Below, one piece after another: positions 39,607 to 49,044 of a stretch of DNA of 64,000 nucleotides. Position 1 is the stretch's first letter; every line of letters starts with the position of its first letter. The DNA is from Sphingomonas sp. (GTDB lineage Bacteria; Pseudomonadota; Alphaproteobacteria; Sphingomonadales; Sphingomonadaceae), in NCBI RefSeq assembly GCF_025363195.1, contig NZ_JANYEK010000206.1:1-64000 (forward strand). The letters run 5' to 3'. Below the pieces are notes generated by a model. The model did not search any database. It was given only the letters and a program-made list of their open reading frames with translations, and was not told the origin of the DNA. A program made the position numbers and the translations under genes.

Positions 39607-40305
39607 GTGAGCACAACGGTCACCATCGATACAATCGACCATACCGGAAATTTTGCGGCTTATGTCGCCCAGCCAGCTGGAGAAGCCACCGCCGCAATCG
39701 TCGTCGTGCAGGAGATATTCGGTGTGAATGCGGGTATCCGCCGCAAATGCGACATGCTGGCCGAAGCGGGATATCTGGCGATCGCGCCCGACCTGTTCTG
39801 GCGGATCGAGCCAGGGATCGAACTCGACCCGGATATCTCGGCGGAGATGCAGCGTGGGCTCGCGCTATTGGGTCGGTTCGATCAGGACAAGGGTGTGGCC
39901 GATATCGAAGCAACCATCCGCGTCGCCCGTGCAAAGGTTGGCGGCGGCAAAGTCGGCGCGGTCGGCTATTGCCTCGGCGGACGACTGGCCTTCATGACCG
40001 CAGCCCGAACCGATGTTGATGCAAGCGTTGGCTATTACGGTGTCGGCATCGATGGGCTGCTCGGGGAGAAGCATGCGATCGCTCATCCGGTGCTGTTACA
40101 CGTTCCGGTCGAGGATCATTTTGTCGACAAGCAGACTCAGGCACGGATGCATGAGGGGCTGGACGACCACCCGAAGGTAACCTTGTATGATTATCCGGGC
40201 GAGGATCACGGTTTCGCGACCGAATTCGGAACACGACGGTCGGATGCCGCGGCGAAAGTGGCGGATCAGCGGACGAGCGAATTTTTTGCTCGATATCTTA
40301 GATAA
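39607..40305 (+). CDS. Dienelactone hydrolase family protein
   Basis: A 232-residue alpha/beta hydrolase of the dienelactone hydrolase family. The nucleophile is the cysteine in GAVGYCLGGR (near residue 123). A late aspartate-type acid and the histidine in EDHGFA would complete the triad. EIFGVNAGIRRKCDMLA is a conserved N-terminal feature. The family cleaves dienelactones or related esters; the true substrate is not known. It is the only plus-strand gene in the minus-strand stretch to the left of the origin. The 205-base gap to the DUF6489 gene is divergent. Confidence 0.88.
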   Translation: MSTTVTIDTIDHTGNFAAYVAQPAGEATAAIVVVQEIFGVNAGIRRKCDMLAEAGYLAIAPDLFWRIEPGIELDPDISAEMQRGLALLGRFDQDKGVADIEATIRVARAKVGGGKVGAVGYCLGGRLAFMTAARTDVDASVGYYGVGIDGLLGEKHAIAHPVLLHVPVEDHFVDKQTQARMHEGLDDHPKVTLYDYPGEDHGFATEFGTRRSDAAAKVADQRTSEFFARYLR

Positions 40306-40372
40306 ATAGCCCAGATTCGCGTCGGTCGGAGTGTCTTCCTGAACTTAGGAACGACAGTCGATCGACGCCTTT

Positions 40373-41098
40373 CTATCCAGCGACCGCTCCCATGAGTGGG
40401 TGAACGTCGTGCCAGCCCTCGAAGATCATCTTGCCCGCGACATACAGGATGATGACCAGCCCGACCCACGCGATCCAGCGATAACGTTCGATATACTTGG
40501 CGATGACATTCGCCGCGACGCCCATCAACGCGACCGACAGGATCAGCCCGATCACCATGATGCCGGGATGCTCGCGTGCAGCACCGGCCACGGCAAGGAC
40601 GTTATCCAGGCTCATCGATACGTCGGCAACCGCAACTGCCCAAGCTGCAGCGATAAAACTCTTGGCCGGGCGGATACCGCTGGTTTCTCCGCCATCGACT
40701 TCGGGCGCGTGTCGGGGGCGCAGCTCGCGGTACATTTTCCAAGCTACCCACAGCAGCAGCAGCCCGCCACCGAGCACCAGGCCGAAATGCTTGAAGCTCT
40801 CGAGCCCGTACAGCACGGCCACGGCGAACACGATGCGCAGCACCAGAGCGGCGAGGATGCCGATGGCAATGACCTTCTTGCGCTGCTCGGACGGCAAACC
40901 GGCAGCAAGCGCGCCAACGATGATGGCATTATCGCCCGCGAGTGCAACATCCAGCAATACCACCGTGGCGAACGCCGTGAGCGCCGAAGCTGTGGCGATG
41001 TTGGCAAAATCGCTGACGATATGGCTCCACAGCCACGCCATGGACATCGGTTCGACGACTGGCGCGGCAGCGGCGGAAAGGACGGCGAGGAGGCTCAC
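40373..41098 (-). CDS. TerC family integral membrane protein
   Basis: A 241-residue TerC/YjbE-type protein with about seven hydrophobic segments. The two internal repeats each carry an acidic motif: LDVALAGDNAIIVGALAAGLP in the first half, and ADVSMSLDNVLAVAGAA in the second. These are the family hallmarks. Members are implicated in tellurite resistance and, more recently, in metal (Mn2+) export. The GTG at 41098 overlaps the preceding gene's stop as GTGA, which supports this start over the ATG at 41047. Confidence 0.85.
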   Translation of the reverse strand: MSLLAVLSAAAAPVVEPMSMAWLWSHIVSDFANIATASALTAFATVVLLDVALAGDNAIIVGALAAGLPSEQRKKVIAIGILAALVLRIVFAVAVLYGLESFKHFGLVLGGGLLLLWVAWKMYRELRPRHAPEVDGGETSGIRPAKSFIAAAWAVAVADVSMSLDNVLAVAGAAREHPGIMVIGLILSVALMGVAANVIAKYIERYRWIAWVGLVIILYVAGKMIFEGWHDVHPLMGAVAG

Positions 41099-41388
41099 AA
41101 GATCGACTCCGCGAAATAGGTGATCGTCGGCATCGGATCGTAGAAACAATGCAGCAGATCGCACCAGTTTTTATACCGATCCGACGTGCGAAAGCCATCC
41201 CGGTGAGATGCGATGTCCTCCCAGCCGACTGTTAGAAGGTAGCGGTCAGGGTGTTCAATGGCGGCGCGGACTTCGATCGAGACGAAACCAGGGGAGGCGG
41301 CGATCAGGGGACGAGCCTTTTGCAATGCGGCTTCGAAAGCAGTGGAGTGACCAGGACGAATGGTGAGCAGCGCCTGTTCGAGGATCAT
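41095..41388 (-). CDS. Antibiotic biosynthesis monooxygenase (ABM) family protein
   Basis: A 97-residue single-domain dimeric alpha+beta barrel. The pattern LEQALLTIRPGHSTAFEAALQKA, SPGFVSIEVRAAIEHPDRYLLTVGWED and SDRYKNWCDLLHCFYDP is typical of ABM-domain proteins. These can be quinol monooxygenases or heme-degrading enzymes, but small stand-alone members are usually uncharacterised. It is coupled to the TerC-like gene by a four-base overlap. The upstream frame to 41424 is not needed. Confidence 0.82.
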   Translation of the reverse strand: MILEQALLTIRPGHSTAFEAALQKARPLIAASPGFVSIEVRAAIEHPDRYLLTVGWEDIASHRDGFRTSDRYKNWCDLLHCFYDPMPTITYFAESIL

Positions 41389-41440
41389 TTGGCTGCATCC
41401 TCTGCTGGGGGCGGGCGTGGGCAAAGCCCTCGCCGTCGGT

Positions 41441-41495
41441 CGGGGCGCTGCCCCGCCGGCCGAACTTATGCGAGTCAGCCGGACATAGCCGGCTG
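41441..41495 (-). terminator. Two hairpins downstream of rho
   Basis: CGGGGC/GCCCCG (41441-41455, three-base loop) and CAGCCGG/CCGGCTG (41476-41495, six-base loop) are perfect short palindromes between the rho stop and the ABM gene. No clear T-run follows, so termination is only a possibility; rho mRNA is itself often Rho-regulated. Confidence 0.35.
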
Positions 41496-41505
41496 CCGCA
41501 CTGCG

Positions 41506-42762
41506 CTACTGATTCATACTTTCGAAGAAATCCTCGTTGGTCTTCGAATCCTTCATCTTGTCGAGCAGGAATTCCATCGCATCGATCGTGCCCATCTGCA
41601 TGAGGATGCGCCGCAGCACCCACATCTTCGACAGCTTGACCTTGTCGACCAGCAGTTCGTCCTTGCGCGTACCGGACTTGCCCACGTCGAGCGCCGGGAA
41701 CACGCGCTTGTCCGCAACCTTGCGGTCGAGCACGATTTCCGAATTGCCCGTGCCCTTGAATTCCTCAAAGATCACTTCGTCCATGCGGCTGCCGGTATCG
41801 ATCAGCGCCGTCGCGATGATCGACAGCGAACCGCCTTCCTCGATATTGCGCGCGGCACCGAAGAAACGCTTCGGGCGCTGCAGGGCGTTCGCATCGACAC
41901 CGCCGGTCAATACCTTGCCCGACGAGGGCACGACGGTGTTGTAGGCGCGACCCAGGCGGGTGATCGAATCCAGCAGAATCACCACGTCCTTCTTGTGCTC
42001 GACCAGACGTTTGGCTTTTTCGATCACCATTTCGGCGACCTGCACGTGGCGCTGCGCCGGTTCGTCGAAGGTGGAGGACACGACCTCGCCCTTCACGCTG
42101 CGCTGCATGTCGGTGACCTCTTCCGGGCGTTCGTCGATCAGCAGCACGATCAGGAACACTTCGGGGTGATTCTCGGAAATAGCGCGCGCGATGTTCTGCA
42201 GCATCACCGTCTTACCGACCCGCGGCGGCGCGACGATGAGCGTGCGCTGACCCTTGCCCTGCGGCGAGACGATATCGATGACCCGCGCGGATTTGTCCTT
42301 CTGCGTTGGATCGAGCGTATCGAGCGTCAGCTTCGATTCGGGATAGAGAGGCGTCAGATTGTCGAAATTGACGCGGTGACGCACCGCCTCGGGATCGTCG
42401 AAATTGACTTGAGACGGCTTCACCAGCGCGAAATAGCGTTCGCCATCCTTCGGGCCGCGAATTTCACCTTCGACTGTATCGCCGGTGCGCAGGCCAAACT
42501 TGCGGACCTGATTGGGCGAGACGTAAATATCGTCGGGGCCGGCGAGGTAGTTGGATTGCGGCGACCGCAGAAAACCGAAGCCATCGGGCAGCACCTCGAT
42601 CGTGCCTTCGCCCATGATCATCTCACCCTCTTCGGCCTGGACCTTGAGGATCGCGAACATCAGATCCTGCTTACGCAAGGTCGACGCGCCTTCGACGCCG
42701 AGTTCCTCCGCCATGCTGACCAGTTCGGCAGGTTTCTTGTTCTTGAGATCTTTGAGATGCAT
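41506..42762 (-). CDS. rho: Transcription termination factor Rho
   Basis: Rho is the hexameric RNA-dependent ATPase that terminates transcription. The 418-residue protein starts [22 protein letters not shown]. The RNA-binding cold-shock domain contains [16 protein letters not shown] (near 53-68). The Walker A is APPRVGKT (K184), Walker [18 protein letters not shown], with the Q-loop/R-loop around [29 protein letters not shown] at 42762 gives the conserved N-terminus. The order rho-hemJ-hemE beside the origin is the usual alphaproteobacterial one. The 189-base gap to hemJ shows nothing definite. Confidence 0.98.
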   Translation of the reverse strand: MHLKDLKNKKPAELVSMAEELGVEGASTLRKQDLMFAILKVQAEEGEMIMGEGTIEVLPDGFGFLRSPQSNYLAGPDDIYVSPNQVRKFGLRTGDTVEGEIRGPKDGERYFALVKPSQVNFDDPEAVRHRVNFDNLTPLYPESKLTLDTLDPTQKDKSARVIDIVSPQGKGQRTLIVAPPRVGKTVMLQNIARAISENHPEVFLIVLLIDERPEEVTDMQRSVKGEVVSSTFDEPAQRHVQVAEMVIEKAKRLVEHKKDVVILLDSITRLGRAYNTVVPSSGKVLTGGVDANALQRPKRFFGAARNIEEGGSLSIIATALIDTGSRMDEVIFEEFKGTGNSEIVLDRKVADKRVFPALDVGKSGTRKDELLVDKVKLSKMWVLRRILMQMGTIDAMEFLLDKMKDSKTNEDFFESMNQ

Positions 42763-42951
42763 GGGCTGCGTCCGGCTATTCTGGGGATCTGGGCATCGGG
42801 ATGTGCGCGAAGGAATCGGCGACGATGCGAGAGAGGATGTGACGCACCGGAGAAACCGTCTGCGCCGACAGTGAAGGGGCCTAAGAGAGGGGGACGTCCA
42901 AGTCAACCATGCGCGTTGGCGCAAGCGAACCGGAAAATACCGACCGCCGAA

Positions 42952-43416
42952 TTAGAACGGCTTCACCACCACAAGGATGACGATCAGCGTGACCAAAATC
43001 GCCGGCACTTCGTTCAGCATGCGCAATTGCTTGCCCGTCAATGTCGGCTTGCCCGCCGCGAGTTTCTTCGCATAGCCTACCGCCCAGCCGTGATACCCGG
43101 TCAAACCCAGCACGAAGAGCAACTTGCCGTGCAACCAGGCCTCAGCCCAGTGCTGGCCGATCGTCGCTAGCGCCAGCCCGAGCAGCCAGACGAAGATCAT
43201 CGCAGGAGTCAGGATGATCGCACGGATCTTACCCTCTCGGACGATCCATTCAGCGGCTTCGTCGACGCGGCCAGCGGCGAGCGCTTCCTGATGATAGACG
43301 AGATAGCGCGGCAGCATGAATAGCCCGGCCATCCAGAAAATTACGAAGATGATGTGCGCCGCGAGATACCAGTTATAGGCCACGGCCAGTCGCTCCCCAA
43401 GATCAATCGGCATCAT
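42952..43416 (-). CDS. hemJ: Protoporphyrinogen IX oxidase, HemJ type
   Basis: HemJ is a heme-binding membrane protein that oxidises protoporphyrinogen IX. The 154-residue protein has four hydrophobic segments, with a conserved histidine in YLAAHIIFVIFWMAG, RYLVYH, and YHGWAVGYAKKLAAG, and the C-terminal LRMLNEVPAILVTLIVILVVVKPF (in parts LNEVPAILV, VVVKPF), a hallmark of the family. Both M codons at the start are possible. It is coupled to hemE by an ATGA overlap and is encoded next to rho. Confidence 0.9.
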   Translation of the reverse strand: MMPIDLGERLAVAYNWYLAAHIIFVIFWMAGLFMLPRYLVYHQEALAAGRVDEAAEWIVREGKIRAIILTPAMIFVWLLGLALATIGQHWAEAWLHGKLLFVLGLTGYHGWAVGYAKKLAAGKPTLTGKQLRMLNEVPAILVTLIVILVVVKPF

Positions 43417-44465
43417 TTCATGCGCACCCGTGCCAACAACTGCTCGACATGGGCGATCGGCGTATCGGGCAGAATGCCGTGGCCCAGATTGAAGATATGC
43501 GGACGATCCGCGAACGCCGCAAGCACCCGGTCAATCGCATCGTCGAGCGCGGCACCTCCCGCGATCAGGGCCAGTGGATCGAGATTGCCCTGCACGGGCA
43601 TGCCTTCGGGAACGTGCGCGTTCGCCCATTCGGGATCGACCGTCTCATCCAGCCCGAGCGCATCGACCCCGGTTTCGCGGGCATAAGCCGGCAGCTTGCC
43701 GCCCGCGCCCTTGGGAAAGCCGATGATCGGCGTATCCGGATGCCGTGCCTTCAACCCCGCGACGATCGCGGCATTGGGCGCGATGACCCAGCGTTCGAAC
43801 TGCGCAGGGCTGAGCGATCCAGCCCAGCTGTCGAACAATTGCACCGCTTCCACGCCCGCATCAATCTGGCTGGAGAGATACGCGATCGTCAGCGCGGTGA
43901 TCGCATCGATAATCTCGGCGAACGCACTCGGGTCGGCGTAAGCGGCGCGGCGCGTTTCGCCTTGGTCCTTGCTGCCTTGCCCGGCGACCATATAGGTCGC
44001 GACCGTCCAGGGGCTGCCCGCAAAGCCCAGAAACGTCGTCGCCGGGGGCAGAGCAGCCGCCACCTTCGCGACGGTGGCGTATACCGGCTCCAGACGCCCC
44101 AATGCGGGTTGCAAACTCGCCAGCGTGGCATCGACCAACGCCGGCGCAAGACGCGGACCTTCCCCCACACCGAAACTCAGATCCTGCCCCATTGCCCAGG
44201 GCACCATCAGGATATCGGAAAACAGGATCGCACCGTCAAAGCCGAACCGGCGGATCGGCTGCAACGTCACCTCGGCCGCGGCCTCCGGATCAGTCGCCAG
44301 CGCGAGGAACCCGCCTTTGTCGGCGCGGAGTGCACGATATTCCGGCAGATAGCGTCCGGCCTGGCGCATCAGCCAGATCGGAGGGACCGCTTTCCGCTCA
44401 CCCTTCAATACGGCGAGCAGGGTCTTCGAAGCGGTTAGGGATTTCGATTCCGATGTTATCGACAA
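43413..44465 (-). CDS. hemE: Uroporphyrinogen decarboxylase
   Basis: HemE decarboxylates uroporphyrinogen III to coproporphyrinogen III. The 350-residue protein has PPIWLMRQAGRYLPEYR at the N-terminus, FSDILMVPWAMGQ, the FLGFAGSPWTVATYM stretch, FDSWAG, and a C-terminal LDPLALIAGG and FNLGHGILPDTP. The start is uncertain: a TTG at 44465 is the best available, with no ATG upstream in frame. The start overlaps a TTATCGACA near-match to the DnaA box. hemE borders the origin in Caulobacter and several relatives, as here. Confidence 0.95.
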   Translation of the reverse strand: MSITSESKSLTASKTLLAVLKGERKAVPPIWLMRQAGRYLPEYRALRADKGGFLALATDPEAAAEVTLQPIRRFGFDGAILFSDILMVPWAMGQDLSFGVGEGPRLAPALVDATLASLQPALGRLEPVYATVAKVAAALPPATTFLGFAGSPWTVATYMVAGQGSKDQGETRRAAYADPSAFAEIIDAITALTIAYLSSQIDAGVEAVQLFDSWAGSLSPAQFERWVIAPNAAIVAGLKARHPDTPIIGFPKGAGGKLPAYARETGVDALGLDETVDPEWANAHVPEGMPVQGNLDPLALIAGGAALDDAIDRVLAAFADRPHIFNLGHGILPDTPIAHVEQLLARVRMK

Positions 44466-44744
44466 GCTGGCCGAGCCCTTACTTCTATAAAGATTAATAT
44501 CTTGAAAAGGTTGTAGCAGTTGTTGGCACGTTAAAGCCGGGGCTTATGCGTTCGTCCCCGAAATGCCAACAGCTTGACCGGACAGCGACCGCAGATCGCC
44601 TGCGATTCCCGTGTTTCATCCCCGTTATCCACAGGCTGTGGATAGAATGGTGCCCTCTGGACGGGAGTGTGGACAGAATCCGGTTTATCCCCGGCTTGGC
44701 GAGCGGCGCGGCTTGGCCTATCGATTCTGCCGATGTTGTCCACA
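44456..44744. other. Candidate chromosomal replication origin (oriC)
   Basis: The gap between divergent hemE and ppsR carries DnaA-box-like 9-mers: TTATCGACA (44456-44464), TTATCCACA (44625-44633, perfect), its inverted near-partner TGTGGATAG (44637-44645), TGTGGACAG (44668-44676), the weak TTATCCCCG (44685-44693) and TTGTCCACA (44736-44744). An AT-rich tract lies around 44481-44535 (TATAAAGATTAATATCTTG). Genes to the left run leftward and genes to the right run rightward. Flanking hemE and ppsR-maf-aroE-coaE-dnaQ match known alphaproteobacterial origins. Confidence 0.8.
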
Positions 44745-44759
44745 GAGCTGTCCTGACCC

Positions 44760-45596
44760 ATGCGACTGCACCTCCATCTGCTGTCGGATTCCACGGGCGA
44801 GACGCTGGAGAACATCGCCAAGGCGGCGCTGGCGCAATATGACGGGGTCGAGACGATCCGCCATTTCTGGCCGATGGTGCGTACCGAAGCGCATCTGGAA
44901 CGCATCCTGCAGGAAATCGCGCAGAATCCGGGACTGGTGATCTTTACCCTGGTCAACAGCGTGGCGCGCGCCACGTTGGAAACGCGGTGCCGCAAGCTCG
45001 GTCTGGCCGCGGTCGCGCCGCTCGATGCGGTCAACGATGCGCTGTCGGGTATGCTCGGGCAACAAGCCAAGGCACGACCCGGACGGCAGCATGTGCTGGA
45101 CGAAGCCTATTTCGATCGTGTCGATGCGATCCAGTTCACCATGGCGCATGACGACGGCATCGGCTGGGAGAATTGGGAGGAAGCGGATATCGTGCTGGCG
45201 GGCGTATCGCGCTCGTCCAAGACTCCGACCTCGATCTATCTCGCCAATCGCGGATACAAGACCGCAAACATCCCGATCGTTGTCGAATCTCCGCCGCCGG
45301 ATACGCTGTATCGGCTAAAAAACCCGTTGGTCGTCGGACTGACGACGAGTTCGGAACGGCTGATTCAGGTGCGGCGCAACCGCTTGCTGTCGCTCAACCA
45401 GGCGCCAAAAACCGCTTATGTCGATCACGACGCGGTTACGCGCGAAGTGGCGTTTGCGCGCCGTATGTTCGCCGACAATGGCTGGCCGGTGATCGACGTG
45501 ACGCGGCGATCGATCGAGGAAACGGCCGCGGCGATCATCGCCTTGTGCCAGGAACGACGCGGCGAGGCCGGTAGTGGCGCGGCAGACGACGAATGA
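44760..45596 (+). CDS. ppsR: Pyruvate, water dikinase regulatory protein (PpsR/PSRP, DUF299)
   Basis: A bifunctional serine/threonine kinase and Pi-dependent phosphorylase that controls PEP synthetase (or pyruvate phosphate dikinase). The 278-residue protein starts LHLHLLSDSTGETLENIAKAAL, with the P-loop-like GVSRSSKTPTSIYLANRGYKTANIP motif (GVSRSSKTPTS) near residue 146, a signature of the family. The C-terminal VTRRSIEETAAAI is also typical. It is the first gene to the right of the origin and overlaps maf. Confidence 0.95.
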   Translation: MRLHLHLLSDSTGETLENIAKAALAQYDGVETIRHFWPMVRTEAHLERILQEIAQNPGLVIFTLVNSVARATLETRCRKLGLAAVAPLDAVNDALSGMLGQQAKARPGRQHVLDEAYFDRVDAIQFTMAHDDGIGWENWEEADIVLAGVSRSSKTPTSIYLANRGYKTANIPIVVESPPPDTLYRLKNPLVVGLTTSSERLIQVRRNRLLSLNQAPKTAYVDHDAVTREVAFARRMFADNGWPVIDVTRRSIEETAAAIIALCQERRGEAGSGAADDE

Positions 45597-46192
45597 GTAA
45601 CCTCAAGGTGATCTTGGCATCGCAGAGTGCCTCGCGCCGCGCAATGCTGGAGGCGGCGGGGGTTCCGTTCGCGGCCATGTCCGCCGGTGTCGACGAGGAA
45701 GCGGCGAAGGCGGGATTGCAGGGCCTCAATGCGCGTGATCTTGCCGATGCGTTGGCCGAGTTGAAAGCACTCAGGGTGTCGGGACGGGAACCGGACGCGC
45801 TGGTGCTGGGCAGCGATTCGGTCGTCGCGCTGGAGGATGGTACGTTGCTCGACAAGCCGGAAACGCGCGACCAGGCGGCCGAGCATTTGCGGATGATGTC
45901 GGGCAAGCGTCACGAACTGGTTAGCGCGGCGGTGATCGCGGAAGGGTGCAAGCCGATCTGGCGCGTGGTCGATCGCGCCAAGATGTATGTCCGACCCTTG
46001 TCGGACGCGTTCATCGAAACCTATCTCGATGCGGAATGGCCGCCGATTTCCGGCTGTGTCGGCTGCTACCGGATCGAAGGGCCCGGCGCGCAATTGTTTG
46101 CCCGGATCGAGGGGAGCCAGTTCACCGTGCTTGGTCTGCCGTTGCTGCCGGTGCTCGATTATCTGCGCGTGCGGGGAATATTGGCGTCATGA
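45593..46192 (+). CDS. Maf family nucleotide pyrophosphatase
   Basis: A 199-residue Maf protein that hydrolyses non-canonical or canonical nucleoside triphosphates. It starts VILASQSASRRAMLEAAG, the Maf SASPRR-type motif, with the catalytic acidic residue in LGSDSVVALEDGTLLDKP. GCVGCYRIEGPGAQLF is the late conserved segment. The substrate group (dTTP/UTP or m7GTP type) is not clear to me. It overlaps ppsR and aroE by four bases each. Confidence 0.92.
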   Translation: MSNLKVILASQSASRRAMLEAAGVPFAAMSAGVDEEAAKAGLQGLNARDLADALAELKALRVSGREPDALVLGSDSVVALEDGTLLDKPETRDQAAEHLRMMSGKRHELVSAAVIAEGCKPIWRVVDRAKMYVRPLSDAFIETYLDAEWPPISGCVGCYRIEGPGAQLFARIEGSQFTVLGLPLLPVLDYLRVRGILAS

Positions 46193-47001
46193 CGAAAATC
46201 TATGCCGAAGTGATCGGTGATCCGATCGTCCATTCCAAATCGCCGCTGATCCATAACTTCTGGCTCGATGCGCTGGGGATCGATGCCGAGTATACAGCGA
46301 CACATGTCATACCCGACCAGCTCGCCGGTTTCTTCGAAGAGCGGAAGGGCGATCCGGCATGGCGGGGATGCAACATCACCATCCCGCACAAGCTCGCCGC
46401 GCTCGATCATGTCACAGATCCGGGCAGGGTGCGGGGGTCGATTGGAGCGATCAACACGGTCTTTCGAGGCGAAGACGGTGTCGTGATCGGCACCAACACG
46501 GATGCGGGCGGCTTTTATGCCCCGATCTCGGAGCTCGATCTTGCGGGCAAGCCGGTGGTGGTGATCGGCGCAGGCGGCGCGGCGCGCGCAGTTTTGTTTG
46601 CCCTGTCGCGGATCGGCGTCGGGCCGGTAACGATCCTCAACCGCAATGTGTTGAAGGGCGCGGGCTTGCTGTCGGCGTTTGGATTGAAGGGCCAGGCGGT
46701 GCCGCTGACCCACGCGATTCCGTCAGCGGCGTTGCTGGTCAACACCAGCGCGCTCGGTATGGCCGGGCAGCCGCCGCTCGAAATCGACCTCTCACCCTTG
46801 CCCGACGACGCACTGGTATATGATGTCGTCTACGCGCCGCTCGAAACCGGGCTGCTGGCGCAAGCGCGCGATCGGGATCTTGAAACGGTCGATGGGCTGG
46901 AAATGCTCGTCGGGCAGGCGGCGGTGGCGTTCGAACTGTTTTTCGGCGCCGAACCGCCACGCGACCGTGACGAGGAATTACGCGATCTGCTGACGGCATG
47001 A
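46189..47001 (+). CDS. aroE: Shikimate dehydrogenase
   Basis: AroE reduces 3-dehydroshikimate to shikimate with NADPH in aromatic amino-acid synthesis. The 270-residue protein starts [21 protein letters not shown]. The catalytic lysine is in [11 protein letters not shown], with NTDAGGF following. The Rossmann motif [16 protein letters not shown] binds NADPH, and NTSALGM and a C-terminal [18 protein letters not shown] complete the match. ATG 46189 overlaps the maf stop; its own stop overlaps coaE. Confidence 0.96.
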   Translation: MTKIYAEVIGDPIVHSKSPLIHNFWLDALGIDAEYTATHVIPDQLAGFFEERKGDPAWRGCNITIPHKLAALDHVTDPGRVRGSIGAINTVFRGEDGVVIGTNTDAGGFYAPISELDLAGKPVVVIGAGGAARAVLFALSRIGVGPVTILNRNVLKGAGLLSAFGLKGQAVPLTHAIPSAALLVNTSALGMAGQPPLEIDLSPLPDDALVYDVVYAPLETGLLAQARDRDLETVDGLEMLVGQAAVAFELFFGAEPPRDRDEELRDLLTA

Positions 47002-47582
47002 TCATCCTCGGCCTGACTGGATCGATCGGCATGGGCAAATCGACCGTCGCGCAGATGTTTGCCGATCGCGGGGTGCCGGTGTTCGACGCCGACGCGACGG
47101 TCCATCAGCTGCAAGGCGAGAAGGGGCGGCTCGTTGCTGAAATCGAGGCGATGTTTCCCGGCACGACTGGGCCGCAGGGCGTGGATCGCGCCAAGCTCGG
47201 CGAGCGCGTGCTGAACGATACGCCGGCGCTGAAGCGACTCGAAGCACTGGTTCATCCGGCGGTTAGCGAGGAGCGGGTTGCCTTTCTCACCGATCATGAA
47301 GATGCCCCGCTGATTGTGTTCGATATCCCCTTGCTGTTCGAAACCGGGTGCGAGACGCGCGTCGACAAGGTCGCGGTGGTCAGTGCGGCGCCCGAGATCC
47401 AGCGTGCCCGCGTATTGGCCCGGCCCGGCATGACCCTGGCGCGATTCGAGTCGATCCTCGCGCGCCAAACCCCAGACGCCGACAAGCGCGCGCGTGCGGA
47501 CGTGGTGATTCCGACCGGCGGTTCGATCGACGAGACGCGTCGCGCGGTCGATGCGGTGATCGCTTGCACAGGGGCCGGATAG
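46998..47582 (+). CDS. coaE: Dephospho-CoA kinase
   Basis: CoaE phosphorylates dephospho-CoA, the last step of coenzyme A synthesis. The 194-residue P-loop kinase starts [20 protein letters not shown], with [13 protein letters not shown], and [11 protein letters not shown]. The C-terminal part keeps a NxG/xDR-type arrangement with [16 protein letters not shown]. It is coupled to aroE by ATGA and followed by dnaQ after 16 bases. Confidence 0.95.
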   Translation: MIILGLTGSIGMGKSTVAQMFADRGVPVFDADATVHQLQGEKGRLVAEIEAMFPGTTGPQGVDRAKLGERVLNDTPALKRLEALVHPAVSEERVAFLTDHEDAPLIVFDIPLLFETGCETRVDKVAVVSAAPEIQRARVLARPGMTLARFESILARQTPDADKRARADVVIPTGGSIDETRRAVDAVIACTGAG

Positions 47583-47598
47583 CGACGATATCCGCACG

Positions 47599-48282
47599 AT
47601 GCGCGAGATCGTTTTCGACACCGAGACTACCGGCTTCAGTTTCAAGGATGGCGACCGGATGGTCGAGATCGGCTGTGTCGAGCTGGTCAACAAGGTCGAG
47701 ACCGGGCACACCTTCCACGCATATTTCCATCCCGAACGGACGATGCCGGCCGAGGCGCAACGCGTTCATGGGCTGAGCGACGTGTTCCTGTCGGACAAGC
47801 CGCTGTTTCACGCCCAGGTCGAGGCGTTGCTCGAATTTCTCGGTGATGCCCCGCTCGTCGCGCACAATGCGACGTTCGATTTCGGCTTTCTCAATGGCGA
47901 ACTGGTGCGATGCGGTCGGGCGGGGGTCGATCTGGCGCGGATGGTCGACACGATCGTGTTGGCGCGCGCCCGCCATCCCGGCGCGAAGCACAGCCTTGAT
48001 GCCTTGTGCAATCGATATGGCATCGATCGCAGCCACCGTGTGGTCCACGGTGCGTTGCTCGATGCGCAGCTGCTGTCCCAAGTCTATGTCGAATTGAGCG
48101 GTGGCCGACAGATCGGGCTTGGCCTGGTCAGCGAAGCGACGTCCGTGCAGGCGACGTTCCAGCCGGATGCGGCGCCGGCGCGGGTGCGACCGGCACGGAT
48201 CTTTTCAGCGTCCGACGCAGAACTGGCGCGTCATGCCGCCTTCGTCGCCAAGCTGACCAATCCGCTCTGGGGATCAATATAA
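47599..48282 (+). CDS. dnaQ: DNA polymerase III epsilon subunit
   Basis: DnaQ is the 3'-5' proofreading exonuclease of the replicase. The 227-residue protein has the DEDDh exonuclease motifs: FDTETTGFSFKDGDRMVEIG (ExoI), HNATFDFGFLN (ExoII) and HGALLDAQLLSQVY with the ExoIII His-Asp. The C-terminal tail (about 190-227) would bind the polymerase alpha subunit. The order aroE-coaE-dnaQ next to an origin is the usual one in this class. Confidence 0.95.
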   Translation: MREIVFDTETTGFSFKDGDRMVEIGCVELVNKVETGHTFHAYFHPERTMPAEAQRVHGLSDVFLSDKPLFHAQVEALLEFLGDAPLVAHNATFDFGFLNGELVRCGRAGVDLARMVDTIVLARARHPGAKHSLDALCNRYGIDRSHRVVHGALLDAQLLSQVYVELSGGRQIGLGLVSEATSVQATFQPDAAPARVRPARIFSASDAELARHAAFVAKLTNPLWGSI

Positions 48283-48382
48283 TGGGGGCAGATAAGGGGG
48301 CCGTTTGAGCGGGGGCCGTGACGTCCGGTTGACGTCGTTGTCGGGCAAGCCCAACTTGGGTGGCCCCAATAAGGAGAATGCT

Positions 48383-48964
48383 ATGGAAATCCGGGTATCG
48401 GGCCATCAGATCGCCACTGGCGACGCGCTGAAAACCCATGTCGAGGATCGGCTCCAGGGCATCGCCATCAAATATTTCGCGCGCGCGATCTCTGCGCACG
48501 TCACCTTCGGAAAAGGGCCGCACGACAGCATCACCTGCGATATCGTCGCGCACGTGATGCACGGGCTGGTGCTGAAGGGTAAGAATGACGGGCGCGACGC
48601 ACATGTCGCGTTCGACGGCGTCGCCGACAAGATCGAGAAGCAATTGCGGCGGTACATGCGCCGCCTGAAGGATCGCAATGCCGGCCCGACCGTCTCCGCG
48701 CAGGAACAAGGGGCGCAGGACAATGCCGGCTATACCCTGTTTCAGGAGGCAGCAGAGGACAATGAGGTCGACGATCATCCGCTGATCATCGCCGAGACCC
48801 GCGTCGACGTGCCCGAATCGAGCGTGTCGGATGCCGTGATGATGCTCGATCTGCGCAACACCACCGCCTTGCTGTTCAAGAACAGCGGATCGGGCGCGTA
48901 CAACATGGTCTATCGCCGCGGCGACGGAACCATCGGTTGGGTCGAACCGCATCGCGCTGGCTGA
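48383..48964 (+). CDS. hpf: Long-form ribosome hibernation promoting factor
   Basis: A 193-residue long-type HPF that dimerises 70S ribosomes in stationary phase. The N-terminal S30AE domain starts MEIRVSGHQIATGDALKTHVEDRL and continues AHVTFGK, RDAHVAFDGVADKIEKQLRRYMRRLKDR. The C-terminal dimerisation domain contains DAVMMLDLRNTTALLFKN and YNMVYRRGDGTIGWVEP. A strong AAGGAG ribosome-binding site precedes the ATG at 48383. ptsN follows, an arrangement shared with other proteobacteria (often beside rpoN, not seen here). Confidence 0.95.
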   Translation: MEIRVSGHQIATGDALKTHVEDRLQGIAIKYFARAISAHVTFGKGPHDSITCDIVAHVMHGLVLKGKNDGRDAHVAFDGVADKIEKQLRRYMRRLKDRNAGPTVSAQEQGAQDNAGYTLFQEAAEDNEVDDHPLIIAETRVDVPESSVSDAVMMLDLRNTTALLFKNSGSGAYNMVYRRGDGTIGWVEPHRAG

Positions 48965-49044
48965 TACCAGAGACCTATGCTGCGAACCCGTTCGGCGCTA
49001 GATGCGCCGGGCGGGTTGGCGGGAAAGGTTCGGGGCCGTAATTC

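Noticed and set aside
41251-43170. A 639-codon plus-strand frame over rho and hemJ
   Set aside because: Spans rho on the opposite strand. Rho motifs are unmistakable on the minus strand, so this is a shadow.
44481-44540. CtrA-type TTAA-N7-TTAA sites in the origin
   Set aside because: TTAA occurs but no pair with the required seven-base spacing could be found.
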